From positions 1-8,174 of the forward strand of contig DVJK01000160.1 in NCBI GenBank assembly GCA_018716795.1: DNA of 8,174 nucleotides, read 5' to 3'. The notes below the pieces were generated by a model, which made no database searches, had not been told where the DNA came from, and saw nothing but the letters and a program-made list of their open reading frames with translations. Shown here piece after piece: positions 1 through 4,873 of this stretch (position 1 is its first letter; each line of letters begins with the position of its first letter). Position numbers and translations under genes: made by a program. This DNA comes from Candidatus Scatomorpha merdipullorum. GTDB lineage: Bacteria > Bacillota > Clostridia > Oscillospirales > Oscillospiraceae.

Positions 1-831
1 CGTGTGCAGCAGAAACGTGCAGGTATCCGCAAGCGCCAAGCAAACAAGGGCGAGCACAATATGTTCTCTGGACTTCTCGTCTGTGCAGACTGCGGAAAAA
101 ATTTGCATTACCACTTCAATTCCAGGAACCCGGCGATAACGTATTTCTCATGCCCGAACACAACAAGCGAGCGCGGCACATGCACCGGAACGCATTACAT
201 ACGCGTGGACTTCCTCGAACAGGTCGTTCTGGGCGAGATACGCCGCCTTACGAAGTTCGTGAGCCAGTACGAGGCGCAATTCGCCAAGCTGATGATGGGC
301 TTCACTCAGCAGGCGATGGCTGCTGAGCGCAAGCAGGTACAGCTTGAGCTGAGCAAGGCCAAAGCCCGCGACCGAGAGCTGGATACGCTGTTTGAGAAGC
401 TATATGAGGACAACGTAGCCGGTAAGATAAGCGACGAGCGTTTTGTAAGGATGTCCAAGAAGTATGAGACGGAGCAAGCCGAGCTTCGCAGCGCCATCAA
501 GTCGCTTCAGGCCAACATCGAGCGCATAGACAGCAAAGCCGCGACCGCAGATATGTTCATCTCAGCAGTCCGCAAATACACCCGCGCCAGAAAGCTAACG
601 CCGAGGATGCTCAACGAGCTGATAGACAAGATTGAAGTCCATCAGGCCGAGAAAGTGAACGGCGTCTGGCGGCAGCGGCTGACTATTCATTACAACTGCG
701 TCGGCGCGATAACGCTGCCAGACACAGCGACAATCCAGGCTCCGCACGTCACGATGAATACCCGCCAGGGCGTTTACGTCACCTACGAGCCAGACGCACC
801 GTTGCCCGCCGCTGACACGGTAAGCGCATAA
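1..831 (+). CDS. Large serine recombinase, C-terminal part (5' truncated by window edge)
   Basis: This is the last 276 residues of a large serine site-specific recombinase of the kind that moves integrative elements and prophages; the catalytic resolvase domain lies before the window. The reading frame is open from base 1 and ends at TAA 829-831. Counting from the first visible residue, four cysteines at 28, 31, 51 and 61 (CADC ... SC ... TC) form the recombinase zinc beta-ribbon that contacts att-site DNA. A charged helical stretch, about 90-190, resembles the coiled coil that controls integration versus excision. The segment at about 198-238 (LTPRMLNELIDKIEVH, then IHYNCVG) matches the DUF4368-type C-terminus of clostridial recombinases. 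Family members are usually about 500-560 residues, so roughly half is missing. Base composition is lower in GC than secA, consistent with acquired DNA. The next gene's Shine-Dalgarno overlaps this stop codon, so the two genes are probably cotranscribed. Confidence 0.94.
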   Translation, partial: RVQQKRAGIRKRQANKGEHNMFSGLLVCADCGKNLHYHFNSRNPAITYFSCPNTTSERGTCTGTHYIRVDFLEQVVLGEIRRLTKFVSQYEAQFAKLMMGFTQQAMAAERKQVQLELSKAKARDRELDTLFEKLYEDNVAGKISDERFVRMSKKYETEQAELRSAIKSLQANIERIDSKAATADMFISAVRKYTRARKLTPRMLNELIDKIEVHQAEKVNGVWRQRLTIHYNCVGAITLPDTATIQAPHVTMNTRQGVYVTYEPDAPLPAADTVSA

Positions 832-836
832 GGAGG
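831..836 (+). promoter_or_regulatory. Ribosome binding site AGGAGG of the small recombinase gene
   Basis: A perfect AGGAGG begins on the last base of the upstream TAA and lies 7 nt before ATG 844. Because termination occurs on the ribosome binding site itself, the two recombinase genes are likely translationally coupled. Confidence 0.85.
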
Positions 837-843
837 TTGCTAA

Positions 844-1248
844 ATGAATCGCACTGTAATCTACGCTCGCACAGCCTGTCCAAATGAGGCAGAGCTTAAC
901 TGGCAAGTCCAAGTTTTGCGGGGACTTGCGGCAGAACTAAACTTGAACGCAACTCACATCATCCGTGAGACCGCTAGCGGCCTCAACTTTGAGCGCCAAG
1001 GGCTGCGCGAACTGATGGGCTTAGTCAAGGCACACGAGGTGGATACCATCCTGATGAAAGACCTTGCGCGCATAGGACGCGACATTCCTCAAGTTATTGA
1101 TGTACTCGAGGAACTGAACAAGTACGGCATCACACTCATCATACAAGGCGGCGACACGGTAGAGACGAGCAACCCACTATGCACTTTACTACGCCGCTTT
1201 ACACCGCACCCCGGCCTTGAAGTGGTGCTCGCGTCTCCAACTGAATAA
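844..1248 (+). CDS. Small resolvase-domain protein lacking the catalytic serine
   Basis: The 134-residue product is a stand-alone serine recombinase catalytic-type domain with no DNA-binding domain after it. The N-terminal strand reads VIYARTACP where active resolvases have YARVST: the arginine is kept (R9), but the nucleophile position holds Ala11. The ASGLNFERQGL segment (44-54) keeps the second active-site arginine (R51). The LARIGRD segment (74-80) keeps R76 and R79 but has Ala75 where resolvases usually have Asp. The fold continues to the GITLIIQGGD strand (95-104); after about 112 the tail no longer resembles the family. The known chemistry needs the serine, so DNA cleavage is not expected. 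A role as partner or modulator of the adjacent large recombinase is inference; a decaying remnant is the alternative, but the open frame and perfect ribosome binding site argue against simple decay. It is AT-richer than the chromosomal genes downstream. Confidence 0.85.
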   Translation: MNRTVIYARTACPNEAELNWQVQVLRGLAAELNLNATHIIRETASGLNFERQGLRELMGLVKAHEVDTILMKDLARIGRDIPQVIDVLEELNKYGITLIIQGGDTVETSNPLCTLLRRFTPHPGLEVVLASPTE

Positions 1249-1261
1249 CGCCCTACGCTGT

Positions 1262-1309
1262 AAAAAACGCAGAGCCTTACAGCGTTACTCAAACGTCGTA
1301 AGGCTCTGC
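1262..1309 (-). terminator. Intrinsic terminator of tRNA-Gly
   Basis: On the minus strand a perfect 12-bp stem (GCAGAGCCTTAC paired with GTAAGGCTCTGC, arms 1298-1309 and 1269-1280) is followed by G and six T. It starts 4 nt after the CCA end of the tRNA. A competing stem, CGCTGTA (1256-1262) with TACAGCG (1278-1284), overlaps the far arm and the T tract. On the plus strand the hairpin lacks a T tract, so it is not an obvious terminator for the recombinase genes. Confidence 0.88.
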
Positions 1310-1313
1310 ATAG

Positions 1314-1387
1314 TGGAGCGGGTGAAGGGAATCGAACCCTCGTATTCAGCTTGGGAAGCTGATGTTCTGCCATTGAACTACACCCGC
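1314..1387 (-). tRNA. tRNA-Gly, anticodon CCC
   Basis: The minus strand folds into a complete 74-nt cloverleaf with encoded CCA. The acceptor stem GCGGGTG/CACCCGC is fully paired. The D arm is GTTC-AATGGCA-GAAC. The anticodon stem TCAGC/GCTGA is fully paired around the loop TTCCCAA, giving anticodon CCC, which reads GGG glycine codons. The variable loop is 4 nt, and the T arm is GAGGG-TTCGATT-CCCTT with one G-U pair. The discriminator base is U, as expected for bacterial tRNA-Gly. It has its own promoter and terminator, so it is a single-gene unit. Its 3' end points at the recombinase genes, the usual geometry for an element inserted beside a tRNA. Confidence 0.97.
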
Positions 1388-1397
1388 GTGCTTAGGT

Positions 1398-1426
1398 ATT
1401 GTAGCATTTTCTCGCGCGCTTGTCAA
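1398..1426 (-). promoter_or_regulatory. Promoter of tRNA-Gly
   Basis: Reading the minus strand, a perfect -35 TTGACA (1421-1426) is followed by exactly 17 bp and a -10 TACAAT (1398-1403) preceded by TGC, so the -10 is of the extended type. The -10 ends 10 bp before the tRNA 5' end at 1387. This is close to an ideal sigma-A promoter, fitting a stable-RNA gene. Confidence 0.92.
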
Positions 1427-1433
1427 CGGGCTG

Positions 1434-1462
1434 TTGCGGCTGAGGCGGGAATGTGGTATACT
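1434..1462 (+). promoter_or_regulatory. Promoter of the Vat-like acetyltransferase gene
   Basis: A -10 TATACT (1457-1462) with an extended TGG in front lies 17 bp after a weak -35 TTGCGG (1434-1439). The start codon follows about 30 bp later, giving a short leader with no room for a long attenuator. The -35 lies only 7 bp from the oppositely directed -35 of the tRNA promoter, so the two promoters are back to back. Confidence 0.72.
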
Positions 1463-1480
1463 CTGGGCGCTTTTCACGAA

Positions 1481-1486
1481 AGGAGG
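1481..1486 (+). promoter_or_regulatory. Ribosome binding site AGGAGG that fixes the acetyltransferase start
   Basis: AGGAGG sits 7 nt before ATG 1494. An in-frame upstream start at 1434 would lie before this site and inside the promoter, so ATG 1494, which also gives the family's typical MGPNP N-terminus, is chosen. Confidence 0.9.
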
Positions 1487-1493
1487 CGGATAT

Positions 1494-2135
1494 ATGGGCC
1501 CGAATCCGGACAGCGTCTATCCGAACGAAAATCTCAAGCAGGTCGTGTTTATCAAGAACGTGATAACAAGGCCGAACATCATAGCAGGGGAGTACAGCTA
1601 TTACGACGACCCGGACGGCGCAGAGCGCTTTGAGGAGCACGTCACGCACCACTACGAGTTCCTGGGCGACAGGCTCATCATCGGCAGGTTCTGCGCCATA
1701 GCCCGGGGCATAGAGTTCGTCATGAACGGCGCGAACCACAGGATGAATAGCGTCACGACCTACCCCTTCAATATCATGGGCGGCGGCTGGGAGCGCTTCA
1801 CGCCCGCGCTCGAGGACCTGCCGTTCAAGGGCGACACCGTCGTCGGCAGCGACGTCTGGATAGGCCAGCACGTCACGGTCATGCCCGGCGTCAGCATAGG
1901 AGACGGCGCGATTGTCGCGGCAAACAGTGTCGTGACGCGCGACATCCCGCCCTACTGCATAGCGGGCGGCAACCCCTGCCGTGTCATACGCCCGCGCTTC
2001 GACGAAGAGACGGTGGATTTCCTCCTCGGGCTGCGCTGGTGGGATTGGGATGCGGACAGGATATTCGCCAACATGGACGCCCTCTGCTCCGCGGATATAG
2101 GCAGGATAAAAGCCCTGCTCCCCGAAGAGGCCTGA
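1494..2135 (+). CDS. Vat-family (xenobiotic/streptogramin-type) hexapeptide O-acetyltransferase
   Basis: The 213-residue product belongs to the xenobiotic acetyltransferases with a left-handed beta-helix; Vat enzymes use acetyl-CoA to acetylate and inactivate group A streptogramins in the cytoplasm. The sequence begins MGPNP, has GEYSYYD (32-38), a first hexapeptide tract IGRFCAIARG (63-72), and the active-site loop MNGANHRM (77-84) with His82, the position of the catalytic histidine in Vat(D). TYPFN (89-93), a GW-E pair (98-100), KGDT (112-115) and GSDVWIG (118-124) follow. The second hexapeptide tract runs through MPGVSIGDGAIVAANSVV (130-147) to AGGNP (157-161). A C-terminal RWWDW (181-185) is typical of the family. 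Length matches the usual 205-220 residues. It lies between the tRNA and a membrane-bound regulator and has its own promoter. The GC-rich codon use matches its chromosomal neighbours, so recent transfer is not evident. The true substrate is not proven; many chromosomal homologues have unknown acceptors. Confidence 0.9.
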   Translation: MGPNPDSVYPNENLKQVVFIKNVITRPNIIAGEYSYYDDPDGAERFEEHVTHHYEFLGDRLIIGRFCAIARGIEFVMNGANHRMNSVTTYPFNIMGGGWERFTPALEDLPFKGDTVVGSDVWIGQHVTVMPGVSIGDGAIVAANSVVTRDIPPYCIAGGNPCRVIRPRFDEETVDFLLGLRWWDWDADRIFANMDALCSADIGRIKALLPEEA

Positions 2136-2142
2136 ACTCTAC

Positions 2143-2172
2143 GCCCCGTGGGTGGATTTTGCCCCGCGGGGC
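2143..2172 (+). promoter_or_regulatory. Possible operator: repeated GC box and palindrome in the XRE gene promoter
   Basis: The 10-mer GCCCCGYGGG occurs twice, at 2143-2152 and 2161-2170, 18 bp apart. The second copy is part of a perfect 12-bp palindrome, GCCCCGCGGGGC (2161-2172), lying between the -35 and -10 of the downstream gene. A palindrome inside the promoter of a gene for a dimerising HTH protein suggests an autoregulatory operator; this is inference. The intergenic space holds no clear terminator for the acetyltransferase, so readthrough is possible. Confidence 0.4.
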
Positions 2173-2181
2173 GGCTACAAT
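2153..2181 (+). promoter_or_regulatory. Promoter of the XRE-family regulator gene
   Basis: A good -10 TACAAT (2176-2181) lies 17 bp after a weak -35 TGGATT (2153-2158). The spacer is very GC-rich and contains the 12-bp palindrome. The start codon is 26 bp further on. Confidence 0.6.
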
Positions 2182-2207
2182 ATGGGCCGAAAGGAGGTCG
2201 AAACGCG

Positions 2208-2813
2208 ATGGACCAGGTCCGAATCGGGAAATTCATCGCCGAATCCAGAAGGTCGAAGGGCCTCACCCAGAGGCAGCTCGCCGACGCGCTCGCCATAAGC
2301 GACAAGACGGTCTCAAAGTGGGAGACGGGAAGAGGGCTTCCCGAGGTGTCTCTCATGCTGCCGCTGTGCGGGGCGCTGGGCATCACGGTCAACGACCTGC
2401 TCTCGGGCGAGCGGATTTCCGCGGCCGATTATCAAAAAAAGGCGGAGGGAAACATGATGAATCTTATCAGGGAAAACGAGGAGAACCGGCGCAGGATGGC
2501 GCTTTCCGTCGTCACCGGCGCGATAACCGTCGTCGCCGTCTGCGCCCTGGTCACGATAGCGGCGCTGGTTGAGCTGCCGGCTGCCGCGCGCGTCGCCGTG
2601 ATTGTATTCACCCTCGCGGTGGGAGCGGCGGGCATCGCCGCGGCGGCGGTGCTGGACAGCTCGGCAGGATACTTTGAGTGCCCGTATTGCAGGGAACTCT
2701 TTGTTCCGGGCATGAAGGAGTATGTAAAAAGCTATCACACCCTCACAAAGCGCCGCCTGACCTGCCCCAAATGCGGGAAAACCGGCATGTGCAGGCACAG
2801 TATAACGAGATAA
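2208..2813 (+). CDS. Membrane-anchored XRE-family regulator with C-terminal zinc ribbon
   Basis: The product is 201 residues. Residues 6-62 are a Cro/C1-type helix-turn-helix: LTQRQLADALAISDKTVSKWE places the recognition helix at about 30-39, and VNDLL closes the domain. A charged linker (about 75-97) leads to two hydrophobic spans, about 98-122 and 127-149, predicted to cross the membrane and separated by only a few residues. The cytosolic tail carries two CxxC pairs, C158/C161 and C186/C189, plus C195, a zinc-ribbon-like arrangement. ATG 2208 is chosen because AGGAGG at 2192-2197 precedes it by 10 nt; an upstream in-frame GTG at 2148 would start ahead of the promoter -10. Similar HTH-plus-membrane regulators are common in Clostridia and often control a neighbouring gene. 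The adjacent acetyltransferase is one candidate target, but no shared operator shows this. The gene ends at a strong hairpin. Confidence 0.88.
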   Translation: MDQVRIGKFIAESRRSKGLTQRQLADALAISDKTVSKWETGRGLPEVSLMLPLCGALGITVNDLLSGERISAADYQKKAEGNMMNLIRENEENRRRMALSVVTGAITVVAVCALVTIAALVELPAAARVAVIVFTLAVGAAGIAAAAVLDSSAGYFECPYCRELFVPGMKEYVKSYHTLTKRRLTCPKCGKTGMCRHSITR

Positions 2814-2817
2814 ACGA

Positions 2818-2849
2818 AATCCGGAAGCCGCCGAGGCGGCTTCCGGATT
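2818..2849 (+). terminator. Bidirectional intrinsic terminator between convergent genes
   Basis: A perfect 15-bp inverted repeat (arms 2818-2832 and 2835-2849, AATCCGGAAGCCGCC and its complement) with a GA centre begins 4 nt after the regulator stop and lies 25 nt beyond the Smr-like gene's stop on the other strand. The plus side is followed by ATTGCTTTG and the minus side by TCGTTTATC, both modest T-rich tracts. It most likely ends transcription from both directions. Confidence 0.75.
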
Positions 2850-2874
2850 ATTGCTTTGTGAAGCGGCGGGCCGC

Positions 2875-3219
2875 TTACAGCACCACTATCGTCACGCCGT
2901 TATTCGCGCGCTCCAGGTCGCCGTCGCGGCGGAGCTCGGGGCATTTGGCGAAGGCGGCGCGGGTGGCCTCGCCGAAGATGGAGAAGTCCTCGCCGGGGAT
3001 GAAGTCCGCAATGCGCCCCTGCCGCTTCAGCCGCTCGAGGTACGCGCGCAGCTCGACGCGGATTTTCCCGCCCGTGCCGTGGGAGCCGTAGCCGTGGATG
3101 AGCTTAACTGCGCCCGCGCCGAGGCGGCGGCCGTTTTCAATGGCGTAGGTCGCGCGCCTGACGGCCTGGGAGGCCGCGGGCATGTCGTATTTCAGGTTGA
3201 CCTCGCTGAGATAGCCCAT
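2875..3219 (-). CDS. Small Smr/MutS2 C-terminal-domain-like protein
   Basis: The 114-residue product is almost entirely one Smr-like domain. The opening strand EVNLKYDMP (6-14) corresponds to the LDLHG motif of Smr domains but lacks its histidine and glycine. The helix QAVRRATYAIENGRRL (18-33) and the strand-loop VKLIHGYGSHGTGGKIR (38-54) then match the HGxGxG..R signature. An extension (about 68-114) ends in the strand GVTIVVL. Smr domains bind or nick branched nucleic acids in other proteins (MutS2); here the activity is not established. Its ATG overlaps the upstream TAA as TAATG, and only a weak purine-rich AAGAAG precedes it, so translation is probably coupled to the DUF1846 gene. A longer in-frame start at 3402 lies inside the upstream gene and is not credible. 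The N-terminal motif degeneration leaves some doubt on function, less on family. Confidence 0.8.
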   Translation of the reverse strand: MGYLSEVNLKYDMPAASQAVRRATYAIENGRRLGAGAVKLIHGYGSHGTGGKIRVELRAYLERLKRQGRIADFIPGEDFSIFGEATRAAFAKCPELRRDGDLERANNGVTIVVL

Positions 3220-4709
3220 TACTTCTTGCCGTGATAGAGCTTCTTGGTCTGGTAATGCGGCTCGCAGGTGAGGTACATGCCCAGGCGCTGGAAGACGTTC
3301 TCGTCCACGCGGGAGAGGATGACGGTCGAGTGTACGTCGCAGCCGGCGAGGGAGGCGAGGGCGTCCATGGCCTTTTCGGCGTTGGGGTCGGTGACGGCGC
3401 ATATCGAGAGGGCTATCAGCACCTCGTCCGTGTGCAGGCGCGGGTTGTGGTTGCCCATGTGCTCGACCTTGAGATGCTGTATCGGCTCGATGATGCTCGG
3501 CGCGATGAGCGTGACCTCGTTCGGGATGCCGCCGAGGTACTTGAGGGCGTTCAGGAGGCAGGCGCTGGAGGCGCCGAGCAGGGAGGAGGTCTTGCCGGTT
3601 ATAATCTTCCCGTCGGGCATCTCCATGGCGACGGCGGGGCCGCCGGTCTCCTCGGCGCGCTCAAGGCTCGCGGGGACGACGGGCAGGTCCTCGGCCTTGA
3701 CGCCGAGCTGGTTCATGAGCAGCTCTTCCTTATACACCTCGCCCTGCTCGGCGAGGCCCTGGCGGTGGGCGCAGGCGGCCGCGAAGTATCGCCGTATGAC
3801 CTCGCGCGTGCTCGCCTCGCGGCAGACGGCGTCGTCCGTTATGCAGAAGCCCGCCATGTTGACGCCCATGTCGGTGGGGGATTTATAGGGGCTTTCGCCG
3901 TATATCCGCTCGAACATCGCGTTGAGGACGGGGAAAATCTCCACGTCGCGGTTGTAGTTCACCGCGCTCTGCCCGTAGTGCTCGAGGTGGAAGGGGTCTA
4001 TCATATTGACGTCGTCGAGGTCGGCGGTGGCGGCCTCGTAGGCGAGGTTGACCGGGTGCTTGAGAGGGAGGTTCCATATCGGGAAGGTCTCGAACTTCGC
4101 GTAGCCGGCCTTGACGCCGCGCTTGTGCTCGTGATATAGCTGGGAGAGGCAGGCGGCCATCTTGCCGCTGCCCGGGCCCGGCGCGGTGACGACGACAAGC
4201 TGGCGGCTGGTCTCTATGTAATCGTTCCTGCCGAAGCCCTCGTCCGAGACAATCAGGGAGAGGTTGGAGGGATAGTCGGGTATCCAGTGCTGCATATAGA
4301 CGCGCACGTGCATGGCCTCGAGCCGCTTACGGAAGACGTCCGCCGCCTGCTGGCCGCGGTAGTGCGTTATGCTGACGCTGCCCACGTAGAGGCCGATCGA
4401 GCGGAAGGCGTCGATGAGGCGCAGCGCGTCCTCGTCGTAGGTGATGCCTAGGTCGCCGCGGCGCTTGCTCCGCTCCATGTCGTCGGCGGAGATGACTATC
4501 ACTATCTCCGCCTCGTCCTTCATCTCGAGCAGCATCCTCACCTTGCTGTCCGGGTGGAAGCCCGGCAGGACGCGGGAGGCGTGGAAGTCGTCGAAGAGCT
4601 TGCCGCCGAATTCGAGGTAGAGCTTGCCGCCGAAGCGCGCGATGCGCTCGCGTATCCTCTCCGACTGGAGCCGGACGTATTTGTCGTTATCAAAACCTGT
4701 CATGCGCAT
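3219..4709 (-). CDS. DUF1846 (UPF0371) family protein
   Basis: The 496-residue product is a full-length member of DUF1846/UPF0371, a cytoplasmic family widespread in Firmicutes and without an assigned reaction. Hallmarks are GFDNDKYV (5-12), RFGGKLYLEFGGKLFDD (25-41), HASRVLPGF (43-51), RGDLGITYD (84-92), the glycine-rich loop TAPGPGSGKMA (175-185), which looks like a nucleotide-binding loop, DPFHLEHYG (238-246) and TGKTSSLLGASSA (371-383). No signal peptide or membrane segment is visible, and length equals the family norm of about 495-505. ATG 4709 is chosen because GGAGGG (4718-4723) lies 8 nt upstream; a more distal ATG at 4739 has no such site. It is first in an operon with the Smr-like gene and divergent from secA. 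The fold annotation is secure; the substrate is unknown, and the P-loop reading is only a motif resemblance. Confidence 0.95.
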   Translation of the reverse strand: MRMTGFDNDKYVRLQSERIRERIARFGGKLYLEFGGKLFDDFHASRVLPGFHPDSKVRMLLEMKDEAEIVIVISADDMERSKRRGDLGITYDEDALRLIDAFRSIGLYVGSVSITHYRGQQAADVFRKRLEAMHVRVYMQHWIPDYPSNLSLIVSDEGFGRNDYIETSRQLVVVTAPGPGSGKMAACLSQLYHEHKRGVKAGYAKFETFPIWNLPLKHPVNLAYEAATADLDDVNMIDPFHLEHYGQSAVNYNRDVEIFPVLNAMFERIYGESPYKSPTDMGVNMAGFCITDDAVCREASTREVIRRYFAAACAHRQGLAEQGEVYKEELLMNQLGVKAEDLPVVPASLERAEETGGPAVAMEMPDGKIITGKTSSLLGASSACLLNALKYLGGIPNEVTLIAPSIIEPIQHLKVEHMGNHNPRLHTDEVLIALSICAVTDPNAEKAMDALASLAGCDVHSTVILSRVDENVFQRLGMYLTCEPHYQTKKLYHGKK

Positions 4710-4717
4710 ATTTTTAC

Positions 4718-4723
4718 CCCTCC
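4718..4723 (-). promoter_or_regulatory. Ribosome binding site GGAGGG of the DUF1846 gene
   Basis: On the minus strand GGAGGG lies 8 nt before ATG 4709, supporting the start MRMTGF over the upstream ATG at 4739. Confidence 0.85.
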
Positions 4724-4744
4724 GTATCTTTAAACACACCTGCT

Positions 4745-4774
4745 ATAATACACCCGGGAGCGGCGCCGTGGCAA
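4745..4774 (-). promoter_or_regulatory. Promoter of the DUF1846-Smr operon
   Basis: On the minus strand a -35 TTGCCA (4769-4774, five of six consensus bases) is followed by 18 bp and a -10 TATTAT (4745-4750). The start codon lies 35 bp downstream. It is divergent from the secA promoter, with about 50 bp between the two cores. Confidence 0.7.
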
Positions 4775-4804
4775 ATATATTTTTGACTTTGCGCTGGGTT
4801 TTTC

Positions 4805-4833
4805 TTTTTTTGTTCACAATTGTGTGTTATAGT
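4805..4833 (+). promoter_or_regulatory. Promoter of secA, with a palindrome in the spacer
   Basis: The -10 is TATAGT (4828-4833) with an extended TGT before it. No good -35 is present: the 17-bp position holds only a T run (4805-4810), so the promoter probably relies on the extended -10. A perfect 10-bp palindrome, CACAATTGTG (4815-4824), lies just upstream of the -10 and could bind a regulator. The leader to the start codon is about 35 nt. Confidence 0.6.
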
Positions 4834-4857
4834 ATCCGGGTTAAAGTTTCACCAAGC

Positions 4858-4863
4858 GGAGGT
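4858..4863 (+). promoter_or_regulatory. Ribosome binding site GGAGGT of secA
   Basis: GGAGGT lies 10 nt before ATG 4874 (MGFMSK) and 19 nt before ATG 4883 (MSK). The first is within normal spacing and gives the usual SecA N-terminus; an in-frame upstream start at 4820 would lie before the promoter -10 and is excluded. Confidence 0.82.
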
Positions 4864-4873
4864 AACTTACGTT

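Noticed and set aside
1217..1633. A 138-codon plus-strand open frame running through the tRNA gene
   Set aside because: It overlaps the tRNA, the promoters and the acetyltransferase in another frame and has no family resemblance or ribosome binding site.
2208..2813. XRE regulator plus Vat-like gene as a toxin-antitoxin or defence pair
   Set aside because: The enzyme is a hexapeptide acetyltransferase, not a GNAT toxin, and the genes have separate promoters; nothing indicates toxicity.
2875..3402. Longer 175-codon version of the Smr-like gene
   Set aside because: The first 61 codons lie inside the DUF1846 gene in another frame and are Arg/Pro-rich nonsense; the TAATG overlap at 3217-3221 marks the real start.
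3231..4139. A 302-codon open frame on the plus strand across the DUF1846 gene
   Set aside because: It is the complement of a strongly conserved gene and encodes a Val/Ala/Gly-rich string typical of an antisense shadow.
4744..4749. TATAAT on the plus strand as the secA -10
   Set aside because: No -35 lies at 16-18 bp upstream, it overlaps the minus-strand -10 of the DUF1846 promoter, and a better extended -10 exists at 4828-4833.
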